From NCBI RefSeq assembly GCF_016808335.1, contig NC_053153.1, positions 27,638,090 through 27,702,089 on the forward strand: a stretch of 64,000 bases of DNA, written 5' to 3'. Source of the stretch: Panicum virgatum. Taxonomy: Eukaryota > Streptophyta > Magnoliopsida > Poales > Poaceae. Positions 10,141 through 22,314 of this stretch are shown here, piece by piece (the stretch's first letter is position 1; every line of letters starts with the position of its first letter). Below the pieces are notes generated by a model. That model was not told the origin of the DNA, ran no database searches, and saw nothing but the letters and a program-made list of their open reading frames with translations. Made by a program: the position numbers and the translations under genes.

Positions 10141-12530
10141 ATGCCACTCGACCCCCTTCCACCTCCGCCCCGCCATCGCCGTCCACCGACGGCTTGCCGT
10201 TCCACCACCCCGCCACCCAAGCTCCTCCACCGCAAGCATCCTGCTCCCCAAGCTCAGCCCCTTAAGCAGCCATCTCAGCCCTTCGCACATGGATCTGCGT
10301 GCGAAGCCTTCTTCATGAATTCACCACCACCTCCACCTCGCCATGGACACCTAGCCGCCAATGAGATCGATTTGGTCCCCGCCACGCCGGATTCGGAGGC
10401 CGCCATGGCAGATCCGCGCTCCACCAGGTCGGATTTGGCCCCACTTACGCTTAGGTCATCAGACGTGGCAGATATTTGGCACGATTCGCTTCTCCCCCTG
10501 TAGACCTCCAGCGAGCCCCCTGCCACCCATCCCGTCGCTCGGCGGCCTCCTCTGCGCAGCGCCAACCTCCACGCCGAGCATTCACTCCTCCTTGATGCGC
10601 TCCCCTCCAATGCGCAATTACTCCGGCAAGGCCTCAAGGACGACGCAGGCCTGGATTCCACGTCGCCTTGCTCCATCTACGCCTCACCAGGGATGGACTA
10701 CAGCGCGCTCGCACCGAAAGCGGTCGCCGCACAGCACATCGGGTATTCTGCTCCGAGGGAACGATGGACATGACCGCCACTCAAGCCACACTGAGGGAAC
10801 ACACCACCATTCAAGTCGCTCAGCTACCGCTCTTCAAGCATTCAAGATCGCCATGGCTGGCTATTTCTTTAGATGTCTTGGGCGTGGACACCTCTCTGCT
10901 TCTTGGTGTAACCCCTTTCGATGCTTCCGCTGCCATTGCTTCGGGCACTACGAGCGGGAATGCCGCCTGAGCAAACACAGCAGCTAGCCTCCACCTCCAC
11001 CACCACCACCACCTCCACCCTCACCGACTCCGCCACCGCCTGCACCTCCGCTTCCTCCACCCTTGCTGCCACCACCTCCACCTCCACCTCCACCACCGCC
11101 GCCCCCTCCTCCTCTGCGACCTGGGGTTGTTCCCATGGCAATCGGATATCCGCACACGCGGTCGGAGGAGGACATGATCTTCATTCCAAATTCATTCGAC
11201 CTGGAGCGCGACGCGCGTGACTGGGAGACATGCACTCTCGTCCCTTGGGCCTTGCATCTGCCTCGCGGCGTTGGGGCACACGACATCGAGCATTTGCTGC
11301 TGAACACCCTCCACATGGAGCGGGGGGCCATCATCGTCACTGTCCACCACCCGGAGCTATACCTGATCGGCTTCGAGCGCCAAGAGCACTGAGAGAAGGC
11401 CCACAACAATGGGCGATTCCAGCACCGGGGCATCGACATCTGCTTGAGGCGCTGGCAGAGCCTCACTCATGCCCTAGGGATGCGCATTTTCTTCCGTGTG
11501 CAGCTCTACCTCGATGGCATCCCTGGCCATGCTTGGACGCCGAAGAACGTTGAGCACATCGTCCGTCGCCAGTGTGCACTCCAGTGCATCAACTAGGAGC
11601 TGGTGCAGCCGCTCGACTCCAGACACATCGACCTGTGGGCTTGGATGGAGGACCCAAGCACCACCCCTAAGAAGATCTGGCTAGTCTTCACCCACAGGAC
11701 GTCGGATTGCTTCTCTGCCGTTGCCGTCCTGCACAAACAGCCAGACAGGTGGCAGCAAGGGGTCTGCTACGAGGTCTTCATCCACGTCGGCATCGTCGAG
11801 GACTAAACGACAGCAGCGCAGGACCTTCACAGCACGATCTCCAACCCGACAGCCTTCAAGCCGGTTCAGGGGCTACGCTTGGCATTACGGGCTGGCCGAT
11901 GGCTCTCCTGAGGGCGCACGGGCTAAGTTCCCTACGTGTCTTCCCCTGCCTTCGTGCGAGCATGTGCCTAGCGGGGATGCTCATCTAGTGCACCGTGACG
12001 AGGGACCGCACTGTGACGACATGGGTCGCAGACGTGACCGCCCTGGCCGCGAACGGGAGCTCTCCACCAACCAGAGGCAAAATCGAGGCCGCACCTGCAA
12101 GGATGCGGGGTTCGTCTGGCCTGGGCGATGGCACGAGGACGACAATGACGCCTATGACCACCCTGGCTGGGGCGGCCTCTCGTGACGCTGGCCCTTGCAC
12201 TCTGACCGCGACGTCTTGGGTGCCTTGATGCGCGAACGCACACGGTCACCTCGCCGACGGAACTCCGAGTTCAAGGGAGACCAGCACCAGCAGTGCTCCT
12301 CTTGCCTGCGCACTCTTTAAATGCCGCTGCCGGCCATGATGGAGCTGGGAGCCATGCCAGCGGAAGAGCTTCGTGCAACCTTCTTAAGGTAGGCCGACAT
12401 CCTTAAGTCCAATGCACTGGCCGGATTGGGGGAGTCGGCCTATGCTTGGCTTCAGCATGCGGCAGACTACATCAACAAAGCTTGCCTCATCGCTGACAGG
12501 ATCGGCATAGCAACTGAAGCTCCTGCAACT
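10141..12530 (+). pseudogene. LINE ORF1, N-terminal and middle part (CCHC, DUF4283-like)
   Basis: An RNA-binding ORF1-type protein. It starts at an ATG (10141) in frame 1, shifts frame near 10500-10760, and then shows two zinc knuckles near 10880-10970 (CFRCLGRGHLSASWC and CFRCHCFGHYEREC). A polyproline run follows (10985-11120), then a DUF4283-like domain (about 11130-11800) including WALHLP, HAWTPKNVEHI and IDLWAWMEDPST. After a further frame change there is an acidic and basic tail, with the segment SAYAWLQHAADYI at about 12435-12475. In-frame stops occur near 10985, 11390 and 11594. The frame breaks off at the hAT junction near 12531. The assignment rests on my knowledge of the domain order in grass LINE ORF1 proteins. 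Confidence 0.75.
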
Positions 12531-12544
12531 ATTGTGAACATGGT

Positions 12545-13402
12545 GAAAATCTTTATCCCGGATGGCAATGCAACTATTGTCATGCGCAGAAAGGAGGAGG
12601 TTGTGCGACTAGATTGAAACAACATTTGGCTGGGTGCGGGGCGGAGGTAGTCCATTGTAGGAATGTGCCACCAGATGTGTGGGAGTTCTTTAAGCGTGAC
12701 ATTGAGACTACTAACTGGGCTCGAGAGAGGTTGAGACGGCAGAAGGCTGCAGCAGAGGGAAACAATCCCGGTGAAGAAGAAGATGAGGAGGCTCAGCTGC
12801 AGCATGCCATGGACCTATCGAGAGCGGAAGCAGAGTACTGATGGGGGGTGGAGCAGAGAGGAGGTGCATACGAGCATGGAGGGGGTAGTGGTTCGACGAG
12901 GGGTAATCCTATGCAGAGGATGTTTCAAAGGGCAACTTCACAGAGGGAGAGTCTTGCAGTGGAGGACTATAACTTGGCAGCCGGTGGGAGAAGAGGAATG
13001 ACGCAACCAAGGATTGATATAGGCTCCTGGATGTAGAAGGGTAGGAATGCAAAGAAAGCTATTGGTAAAGCTTGGTCAAAGTTTTTCCATATTGCGGGAG
13101 TACCTGGAAGACAGGCTGACAATCCATACTTTGTCAGCGCGGTCAGGGAGACACAGAAGTGGGATAAGTTTTCTTTCATTGGAATGACACCTATGAGCTT
13201 ACATTCCTGTATCTCATGATTTTCATATGGTTGCAGGTGAAGGTATCGCATCACCCACTGGATGGGATATTGATGGCAAGTACCTTGATCAGAACGAGCA
13301 AGACTTGAAGACGAGGTACGTAAAGTTTCAGAAAGACTGGCCCTTATTTGGCGTCACGTTGATGTGTGATTCATGGACTGGCCCGATGAGGATGAGTGTC
13401 AT
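12545..13402 (+). pseudogene. hAT transposase, N-terminal part (BED finger, start of DUF659)
   Basis: A BED zinc finger starts at 12563 (WQCNYCH...ATRLKQHLAG). It is followed by an acidic segment (EEEDEEAQLQHAM) and, after stops at 12839 and 13034, by KAIGKAWSKFFHIAGVPGR (about 13052-13110) and the DUF659-type tract FGVTLMCDSWTGP (about 13350-13385). An intron probably lies between about 13165 and 13231: the acceptor TTGCAG is good, but the donor reads GATAAG instead of GTAAG. The coding sequence stops at codons for S-V-I exactly where the retrotransposon is inserted. Transposases of this family bind and excise the element ends. Confidence 0.8.
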
Positions 13403-15063
13403 TGTTGACGCTCCATAGCACCCCCGATTTGTATACCGCAAGCGCACGGTTTGTGTAACTTTTCCCTTAGAGTATTCCCCCAAGGTTTATCAATCCACGG
13501 AACCAAAGATACAAGAAACAATCTACTAGCATAGAGATTCCTTTGTGTTGAAATGGTGAAAAATGAATCTAATCTATTAAAAACGACAAACACCGAAGGT
13601 AGCAAGAGAAAGTTAGAGATAACCAATCTAGATCACCTAGATCATGCATATGTTGTAGTTCCAGCTAGATGTAGTGAAGTACTCCCTCCGTTCACTTTTG
13701 ATAGCTATATTTCATCTTGACACAATGACCAAGGAAAATAACTTTACTTATCATATAATAAATACAACACAAACTTTTTTGTTGGTCCTCCAATGCTTTA
13801 ACTGGAAACTCCTCGTTACTAGTGCTATTTATTGCCACAGCCCATGCCATTAGCAAATATAGCTATCATTTGTGAACATTTGAGTTTTTAAAATATAGCT
13901 ATCAAAAGTGAATGGAGGGAGTAAGATAGATGTGAATCTCAATGAAAAGCATCTTTAAACTCAAAATCTCCAATCCAATCCCTCGATACCCTACCTACTC
14001 AGTGGCAACGCCCTATCACGCTACCGCCCCTTTGGACGAAAGTACCCTGAAGCAAGTCGAACCCTCTTTGGTAGTTCCGCCATGAACCTCTAGCCACCAT
14101 GACTACAAGATCGTGCTAAGCAATCTATCTCGATAATAGATCTAGGATGAAGCAAACCCAAAGAAAAGAACGAAATCGAAAGACAGAATATGGTCGCTAA
14201 ACATTCGGAATCACAAATAACTTCACCATGAATGATTGTACATCACAAGATCACAACCGGGGCCCTACCTTGATCTTGATGATCCTAGCTCCAGAACTCC
14301 GATGTGGTCTTCCTTGCAAGGTTCCCACGTCGGCTAGGGAAGCCCCTAGACAACTAGCATGACCCTCGGCTCTCCGAGAGGTGTCCCTCTATCTTCTCTG
14401 CTCCTTGGCGTCGTCTCCTGAATTGATCTCTGCGTGAACCTTGGGGAGGGGTCTTTAAATAGGCTCAGGAAACCCTAGGTCTAAGGGGAGGCCGAACCGC
14501 CTCAAAAAGGGACTGGGCCGGCCGGCCCAATGGACCCAGGCTGGCCGGCCTGGTCCATTTCTTCGCCGCCTCATGTCGTCCTTTCTCCCCAAGTCTACTG
14601 GAATCTTCTAGAGTTTATGCCTTTCACGATTGCACCCCATTAGACGTCGTTATCTTCGAGATTTCTTCGAGGAAAGGATAGGATAGAAAATCCTTCCTTA
14701 AATCTATCTTTGCTTTGCTTAGCCCCGAAGTATCTTGATCTTATCTTGTGGGCTTTGTCCTTTGGGCTTCATTGGAGGGTGGATGTGCACAAACGGGCCT
14801 CTAATCATCATGGCCTTCGGTCCTTTGTTCGGGTTTTGGCCTTTGTCTTTCTTCGTGTCATCACGTGATCGTGGGACTCGTCATTTCATGCTCCAAAATT
14901 GGTCAAAAACCTGCAAAAATGAAGTACCTCCAAAATATATGTTCAAACGCGAAAACGACCAATAATTGGGCCGAGGTTAGGATGGTTATTGATTTTGATA
15001 TTAAATTGATGCCATTATCAAAGTTAAACAGGGGATAAAATGGATACTTAAGGAGCGCCAACA
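13403..15063 (-). repeat. Athila-like 3' LTR, 1661 bp including a MITE
   Basis: It is homologous along its length to 22777-24195. The 242-bp excess equals the MITE plus its TA duplication exactly; without it both LTRs are 1419 bp. It contains a near-palindromic GGCCGGCC cluster at about 14513-14551. Confidence 0.93.
13682..13921. mobile_element. Stowaway-type MITE, 240 bp
   Basis: The terminal inverted repeats CTCCCTCCGTTCACTTTTG... and their complement continue for 29 bp with one mismatch. The element is flanked by TA at 13680-13681 and 13922-13923. The other LTR has the empty site with a single TA, proving insertion after the retrotransposon. It encodes no protein. Confidence 0.95.
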
Positions 15064-16924
15064 TTCCCCCCATGCTTAAACCTTGCTCGTCCTCGAGTAA
15101 GTCTTTGATAAAAATCAGCGTTGTCTTTCAGTGTCCAATCCCTGCACTTGATCATACACGAGAAAACACAATGCTCCCAAAAAATATTTTGCAGTTAATA
15201 GTTCAAGTTGTAACCAGCTTTTTCAATGTGGAAGGCAGATACAAGTTAAATGCTTCCCCACAATTATTAAGCACATGCTCTCAAAATTAAATAAGTCTCA
15301 GAATTAAGAAAGTAAGTTCCATAAGTAATGCTAAACCAAGATCAATAATTTAAACCTCATTGCAATTTGCTCATGGAAACTCTCAGCTCATCTTGTCTCT
15401 CAAACTTGCTAGAACTTTCTCCTTTCTTTCTCTCATATGTATGTGTGAGGCTTTATCTGGAGCTCTGGAAAGATTAGTCCTAACAAAAGATATTATAATC
15501 AAGATATTATCAAAACAAGAAATACTTCTTATGGATTTACCGAGACTCGTCAAAAAGACCATTGGAAAATAATTTCTTTATGGAGAGGGAGAGAATGGAA
15601 CACACACTTTAGATGGTGGACATGTGCAAATGGCAACGATTGATCCCAAGGCACAACTGAAGTCCTTGTTATCGGATTGCACATGGTTGGAATAATTGAG
15701 TATAGAATAATCTTCAAAGTACCTGGAGTTTAATGAAGCTAAAGGAACCGAGGAGCTTTTCATCATCATTCATTGTTTTTTTCTTTTCTCTCTCCTTTTT
15801 TTTCTTTCTTTCTTTTTGCTCCTCAAATCCGTTGGCAACACAATGCACTTACTCCACCTCCCCCCATGCTTGAACATTTGCTTGTCCTCAAGCAATGAAG
15901 TGATGATAACTTGATGGAGTGAGTGCACAAAACCTTTATCAATTCTTTGGACTTAACTTTGGAATTCAAGGGAGCATCTCCTTGTGAAAAATTGAAGCCA
16001 ACAGAGGAGGAAAAGGGGAAGGCTGGCCGGCCTAGGGGTGTTGGGCCGGCCGGCCTACTGCCTGTAGGCCTCCACTTCTTCGGATTTTTCTTCTGCGAAC
16101 TCTATGATGCCTCCCAAGCTTATGTTTTACTGAATTTTGCTCTTGATTCCACTGTTTTACCGTCGAAATAAAAATATATACTCAATATATAGGTTGTGGT
16201 CAAGGAGGTGTTTCACAAAAAGATGTTTTTGGTTAAGGGTGGATATCCAGTGAGGTTTGCGATGTTCCCGGTATAGAAACTCACAATGCATGGATAGAAT
16301 GGCTAGCAAAAGAGAGGTACGCAAAAATACGGAATGGTCAGCTTCTTAGTCTTGTACCAAAGAAGATAAATCCTGAATTAATTCACCTGAAAATAATTCT
16401 TGCTCTATGGTTTGTTATGATATATCATTTAGGCTTGTAGAAGGGTAGAGCAATTGCAAAAGGTATCATTGACAAGGTTAGCTCAAAATTAAATCCAAAT
16501 TAAATTTTCCTTGACAAGCTTAAGTAAGAGAGCAAGAATAAAAGATATGAGTCTTAATTTATCATAACCTCCACAATTGAATTAGCCGGCATTTAATTAA
16601 TTTTCAGATCATGTTAGAGAGAACATTAGTTTAATCATGCATAAACCAAGCACAAGAAAATAGACAAGGCGGCAATGATCATCATATTTTATTATGCCAC
16701 AAACTTTATATCATCATTACTAACCATAACATTAAAGTGGGTGATGCATTTATTTATCATGGTGATGAAAACAAAAGAAAGCAAATTGAACACATGCTGA
16801 AAAATAAATAAAACAGAAAATTGCTACGCACACACAAGCTTGCACACATGCTGAAAATAAATGAAAAGAAATAGAAAAATCCAAACCACACATGCGAGCA
16901 TTTTATTCATGGTCTTGTCGTCGA
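15064..16924 (-). other. 3' non-coding region of the Athila-like element, with two polypurine-tract blocks
   Basis: On the minus strand a run reading CATGGGGGGAA abuts the 3' LTR (about 15064-15074) and is the likely polypurine tract. A related block (about 15859-15896) has the same layout: a TTGAGGACAAG-like word, then AAGCATGGGGGG. A GGCCGGCC cluster lies at about 16023-16058 and a pyrimidine run at 15775-15820. No gene is seen. Confidence 0.7.
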
Positions 16925-18618
16925 TCACTCTTCTTGATTGCCTCTTGTGTTGTATCCTTGGTCATAATATTGTTGAAATGCTCCTCCATCAAATTGTTCT
17001 GGTGGCGCCAGGCCTAGAAGTCCCATTTGATATGCAATTCTTGTGGTTCCATCTTCTAGTTGGCTTGTGTGCCTCCGGATGGCGTCTATGTCTTTCATGT
17101 TTCTTCTTGCATAGGCACCCATGATTCTCATTCCTTGTTCTGGTTGAGGGAGGTCAAAAAATTGTGCTCCAAATGACTGGTTGGGCATCTCTCCTTGGTA
17201 TCATGGGGGTGGGTAGCCGTAGTTGCTAAATGGTGGGGGCGCCGCCGCAGCATGCCCCCATGCTTGATCTTGGTTCCCTTCCCATTGACTCGTCCATCCT
17301 TGCGGGTATCCTTGTCCACTTGATGCACCTTGAAATTCATTCCTCCAATAAGCGGAACTTGGCGGTGGAAGGTCTACTTCAAAGTCTTCTTGTTGTGCCG
17401 ATGCCGATGTTCCTTCAATTAACCTTCCTCTTTTTGATTTCTTCACCTTTTTTCCAATATTTTCAACTCGCCAATCAGTCCTCCCTCTTGCAAATAATTT
17501 CAGCCTTTGATCGGGGAGGGAAATATCCATCTCAGAAATAGTGAATCCCTTCTTTTCATCCCCTCCGATATAATGGCCTTGCCTCAAATGTTCAATCCCA
17601 ATATCTCTTCCCGGGACATAATATTTTTGGATCACTTGTAACCCCGGATTCATGGCTTGGGTTATCATTGTGAGATAACATCTCGAACCAACTTCTCCCG
17701 TACCGGATGATGCTTCACAAATCCACCTTTCAACCATGATGTAGGTGGGATCAATCACTTGCTTCTTCACCAATGCAGCATACATCCAATTTAATTCTTG
17801 GTCGGTGACCTTCGATTCTCTCATCCTCCCGAGAATTCTTTTGCTCAACCAAGAGTGGAATATTTGGAGGGTCACATTACTCATATTCTTCCTTTGGCAG
17901 TTGACATTTTTTACTATCTTTGTCCAAAATTCATCAAGCTCTCTATCTTCAACTCGCACCATTTCATATGCGTTACTTTTGAATCCGAGCAAACTCCCTA
18001 TTTCTCCATAGATGATGACTTTTCTTCATTCTTGAGCCGAAATTTCAGACATGGAATTTCTTCATCATCCACCACTTCCGTTGGTTTCTCCAATGTCATG
18101 AACATCTCCAAAGCCACTTCTTCTTGCATGTCTACCGTGACACCGTCGGAAAATAACTTCCAACCGATGTTCTCCAAGAGATGATAGATGTCATGAATAA
18201 ATCCCAACTTCTCCAATGCTTCATCATCAAAATCATAGTTTGCTCGCAGGCTTCCCTTCATGAACTTGAGCCTCTCTTCTTCTTCCTTCGACAAGATAAT
18301 AAACCTATATTCTAAATTCTTGGGCTTGTATGGTGGTGGTCCGAATGACCTTGTCGAACGCCGTGGAGGAGGTGGCATCCCTTCGGTGAATCTCATGGAG
18401 GAGCTTCTCGGGTCTCTCATCCCACCAAGAAGCAACATGTCGCTCCTCGGTGCGGGGTTGTCTTCCTCCATGTTCCGCGGAGACTCGGAGACCGAGTGCT
18501 TCCGCGAAGAACTTGCCGATGCATCGGATGTTGATGAACGCGTCCTTCTCCTCCCGGTGACGAACCTCATGATGCCACTCATGGTGACTCCTTGCTGCAC
18601 ACACACAAAAACAAACAC
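16925..18618 (-). pseudogene. extra 3' coding region of the Athila-like element
   Basis: This lies where Athila elements carry an additional ORF. An upstream piece (18618-17998) contains RRSTRSFGPPPYKPKNLEYRF-type basic sequence and an acidic end. A downstream piece (17992-16925, one frame with a stop at 17201) contains FKSNAYEMVRVEDRELDEF, a W-rich middle part and a Q-rich tail. The frames differ by one step at about 18000, so a frameshift separates them. It resembles the Athila ORF / putative plant transposon protein family, whose function is unknown. No signal peptide or transmembrane segment is evident to me, so an envelope role is not supported. Confidence 0.6.
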
Positions 18619-19989
18619 ACTGGGGGTTTCTTGTCAGCGGAAGAACAATATATCGAAGAGTGGAGCAAACTAGGATTTGTGGCGAATTTTCGGAGATTTT
18701 TGGAGTAGATTTTGGTGGACGAATTTTTCAGGGCTCTAACTGATGTTTCTTGGTGAAGAACTTGAAGAACATAAGCAATGAATTGAGTGAGGAGCGTACC
18801 TGTCAAAGGGGAGCACCAGAGCTCTTAAAAAGGGGCCAGGCCGGCCGGCCTAGGGCTTTCCTGGCCCTCCTTCACTTCATCTTTCTCTGGTGGCTTCCTG
18901 GTGCAATTATTTGCTTCTGTCCAGTACATCTTTCATGCTTTGCACCATCCAAATCCTGTGAACCATTCCTTCTTTGCCTTTGATGTCCACTTGCAACATT
19001 ATTTCTTCACTTTGTGTCATTCACCTTGTCCCATGCTTCATCATTCATCATATGGTGCCATCTTTGCTGAAAATCACATGTCCTTCCCATGCATGGCTGC
19101 TCCCTCCTTTGGATTATTTGCATGTGGTGGTAGGTAGAGAGCACAATTCCTTCCCGTGAACTCACTTTGATCAATGGATGTTAATCAAGCACATAAACCC
19201 TTTCCAAATCATGCTTAGATGTTTAATCCTCCTCTAACTTCGAAATTTCAGAATTGACTCAAAGCATGCAATGAGTTTAAATGAATAATCAGAGGGGAAT
19301 TGAAACATCTTTACATTTGTAAGTCGAAAAATATTTCCCGACTACATTAATTTTGGTTGCACCGGAACCGTTCACTTTCATGAATTGATAGCGAACAATC
19401 TCGAATTCAACCGTGGGTCTTGGGTTTATGTTCTAATTTTTGCCAAAATGAGAGAGAGATTTTTGAAAAAGAGAATAATTAAAGTTAGGAAAATTCTAGT
19501 CCTATGGTAATGAAACTAAAAATTCTCTCTATGTTTGTGCGAACCTACACATCAAGAATTTAAATAATATAAACATAGCGCGGCTTTACTCGTGTCTTTT
19601 ATCTCAACTTGGTCCGGCCGTCATGGACAGGACGGTCGCCAAAAATGGGTATGGAATTTTGGATGTGGCTTTCTCAAGAAGAGGCAAATAAACCATAGGA
19701 TGGCTCATGTCATTGGTTTAAAATAAGAAACATCATCGAAATGACCGAGCGAATAAAATCCAAATCGAATTGTTCGACCGAACGACCAATTGTTCAAAAG
19801 TTTATCATGTCCTTGCGTAGCAAAATTCTTGACTCACTTACCAAAACCTCTCGCGGGTTGTCCTCCCGGCAGCTTATTCTTGACTTGACGAATGGGTTGA
19901 ACTCCCGGCAGCTTTATTCTTGACTCGACGAACGGGTTGCCTCCCGTAAAGCACTTCGTTTATTGTCTATAGCTAGACTTTCTTCTTCT
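18619..19989 (-). other. non-coding stretch between gag-protease and the 3' coding region
   Basis: This is the place where reverse transcriptase, RNase H and integrase would be expected, and no trace of them is visible. It contains a GGCCGGCC word (about 18838-18853) and a 40-bp tandem repeat next to the gag-protease stop (19855-19939). Confidence 0.6.
19855..19945. repeat. 40-bp tandem repeat, two units and a partial
   Basis: GGGTTG recurs at 19855, 19894 and 19934, with TCCCGGCAGCTT(T)ATTCTTGACT between. It lies just after the gag-protease stop codon of the Athila-like element. Confidence 0.75.
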
Positions 19990-22314
19990 TCACTTCGGAC
20001 CAACGCTCGGTGATGGCGCTGCAGTCTTGGGTACCCACTTCCGCACTATCCGTGGTGCAGGTTTGTCTTCTAGGTTAGTCGTCTTTTTGGTCTTCACAGG
20101 CGGGCTTTTAGCTTTCTTCTTGACGGGTGTAGCGATCTTCTTTGTCGCGATGGACGCGACGACTTCTATCTCCTTCTTCGCTTCCTTCTTGTTCGGCTCC
20201 TCTTCTTTCTTTGGCTTCTCCTCTGTGACACGGCGGTGAGGCGGAACATATTTGACATTGATCATGTTGCATACCTCGAGGCGTGGACAAAACTTGAATT
20301 CTCTTGTGGTGCCATTGATGTCGAACTTTATCTCCCCCTTGCCAACGTCGATGTTCGCCCTTGCGGTCTTGAGGAAAGGCCTCCCAAGTATGAGAGGCGC
20401 CTTGCTCCCTTCTCCCATATCGAGAATCACAAAGTCAACGGGGACTAAGTGTTCTCCAATCTTCACGGGCACGTCTTCGGTGATTCCCAAAGGATAGAGA
20501 ACGAAATTGTCCGCTAACTCTAGGCACATGGCAGTGGGCTCCGGCTCCTGTAGGCGTAGCTTCTCGAACACGTTCTTTGGCATGACACTCACACTTGCAC
20601 CAAGATCACAAAGTGCTCTTTCGAACAAAAGAGATCCAATGGAACACGGGATGGTAGGACATCCGGGGTCCCTCTTCTTTTCAGGAGCTTCATTAGCGAT
20701 TGTCGCGCTACATTCCTCGGTTAGCTTGACAGTGCTTGGCGGTATCTCGCGCTTGTTTCCCATGATGTCTTTGAAGTAGCGAGAATACGTCGGAACTTGT
20801 AGAGCATCCAAGAGCGGCATATTGATGCTCAACCTGCGTACCATGTCAACAAATTTATTGAATTGCTCATCTTCATATTTACCTTTGCGGTATCGTGGCC
20901 TTGGCGGTAGAATCTTGGTGTCTATATCATCTAGCTCAAACTCCGGCTCTTCGGTGACTATCTCTGGCATAGGAGTAGGTGCCTTCTCCTTGATGATGGT
21001 CTCCACTTCAACTCTTGGCTTAGGCTTCCTTGCTCCCGCCGCATGTTCGGGTTCTTCGGTCTCCTTTCCCAAGCGAGTTTGAATTGCCTTTGCCGTCTCC
21101 GGACTTTGAGGTTGCCCGGGCAATTTTCCTTCGTTGCTAGATAAGCGTCCAGCGAGCTGGGCTACTTGCGTTTCTAGCATCTTCATCATGTTGAGTACTT
21201 GAAGGTTAGAGCTCCCGACCTCCGTCACCTTGCCATCAATGTTCTCCAAGATCTTGTCCATAGCCTTGAACTTGGTGATGGTGTCCTTGTTGATCTTGCA
21301 TTGCTCCTCCATGAACTCCTTCAATTGTATACGAAGAGGCACCGAGTTTTGAATGGAAGAGCTTGCATTAAATTGGGGTCTACCTTGTCCGTAGCGGAAG
21401 TTGGGTGGCGGAATCCATTCTCCCTTCTTCATGTAGTCGAGCATCTTGGCTTCCTCCGGGCAATTCTTTTGGACATGGCCGTACTCTCTACATTCTTCAC
21501 ATGTAGACCTTGCTTCGGCTGCCTTCAAATCAATAGCTTGGGCTTCTCTCTTTTCCACTTCCATCTTCTCCAACCTTCTCATAAGCGAGTCGATCTTCCC
21601 TTCTAGCACTTCTTCACGTTCCACTTGCAATACACTCTTTGCGGCACCCACGGCTTGGAGTGGTTGTAGGCGCCCCGATGATGCCCATGCGTCATTGTCT
21701 GCCACCTTCTTGAATAGCTTGAAAACTTGAGTAGGCATGAGCTCAATGATAGAACCTCCGGCCGATGCATCAATGATCCCCCTTGATGCAGTAGTGAGGC
21801 CTTGATAGAACTTCTGGACCACATCCTCCCTTGAGAACTTGTGATGAGGTACGGCGCGGATGTAGTCATTGAGGCGCTCATAGGCTTCCGCAATAGTCTC
21901 CGTCGGGGCTTGCGCGAATGTTGCAATCTTGTTGCGTAGAATCTGGGTCTTGCCCGGCGAGTAGAACTCCGTCATGAACTCTTTCATCAAGGACTCCCAA
22001 TTTTGCACCGTGCGTGGTGGTAGAGAATGAAACCATTGCAACGCTCTCCCAGGTAGAGAGAACAGAAAGAGCCTCCCTCTTATTTGATCTTGAGTCATCC
22101 CTTGCATGTCGAAAGTGCGGCATAGTTGGAGGAACGCTAGAAGATGTAGATTAGCGTCTTCTTTTCTAGTGAAGGGCAAGCTTTGCACCATCCTTATGAT
22201 TGATGTCTTGATCTCGAACGAAACTCCGATGTTGTCGAGATTTTGGATCGGCAAGTCCCGAATGTCCGGAGTGCATAGCTCTCCGATCGTACGCTCCTGC
22301 TCCGGTAGCCCCAT
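19990..22314 (-). CDS. gag-protease polyprotein of the Athila-like element, 774 residues
   Basis: An uninterrupted frame starts with ATG at 22314. The frame stays open upstream to about 22465, so the true start may be earlier or use a different codon. Retrotransposon-gag sequence occupies about residues 40-230 (GRALQWFHSLPPRTVQNWESL near 90; AEAYERLNDYIRAVPHHKF near 145). A zinc knuckle CEECREYGHVQKNC lies near 272, a coiled and charged linker with KEK/PKP tracts follows, and a retropepsin-like region (RALCDLGASVSVMP) lies near 568. The protease motif is D-L-G rather than D-T/S-G, which is common in this lineage. The C-terminal 90 residues are Lys-rich. It is intact despite the missing pol, so it could supply particles for reverse transcription by another element's enzymes. 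Confidence 0.85.
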   Translation of the reverse strand: MGLPEQERTIGELCTPDIRDLPIQNLDNIGVSFEIKTSIIRMVQSLPFTRKEDANLHLLAFLQLCRTFDMQGMTQDQIRGRLFLFSLPGRALQWFHSLPPRTVQNWESLMKEFMTEFYSPGKTQILRNKIATFAQAPTETIAEAYERLNDYIRAVPHHKFSREDVVQKFYQGLTTASRGIIDASAGGSIIELMPTQVFKLFKKVADNDAWASSGRLQPLQAVGAAKSVLQVEREEVLEGKIDSLMRRLEKMEVEKREAQAIDLKAAEARSTCEECREYGHVQKNCPEEAKMLDYMKKGEWIPPPNFRYGQGRPQFNASSSIQNSVPLRIQLKEFMEEQCKINKDTITKFKAMDKILENIDGKVTEVGSSNLQVLNMMKMLETQVAQLAGRLSSNEGKLPGQPQSPETAKAIQTRLGKETEEPEHAAGARKPKPRVEVETIIKEKAPTPMPEIVTEEPEFELDDIDTKILPPRPRYRKGKYEDEQFNKFVDMVRRLSINMPLLDALQVPTYSRYFKDIMGNKREIPPSTVKLTEECSATIANEAPEKKRDPGCPTIPCSIGSLLFERALCDLGASVSVMPKNVFEKLRLQEPEPTAMCLELADNFVLYPLGITEDVPVKIGEHLVPVDFVILDMGEGSKAPLILGRPFLKTARANIDVGKGEIKFDINGTTREFKFCPRLEVCNMINVKYVPPHRRVTEEKPKKEEEPNKKEAKKEIEVVASIATKKIATPVKKKAKSPPVKTKKTTNLEDKPAPRIVRKWVPKTAAPSPSVGPK

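Noticed and set aside
17201..18618. Envelope protein in the Athila-like element
   Set aside because: The position fits the so-called env-like ORF, but I see no signal peptide or transmembrane segment, so it is recorded only as an extra ORF of unknown function.
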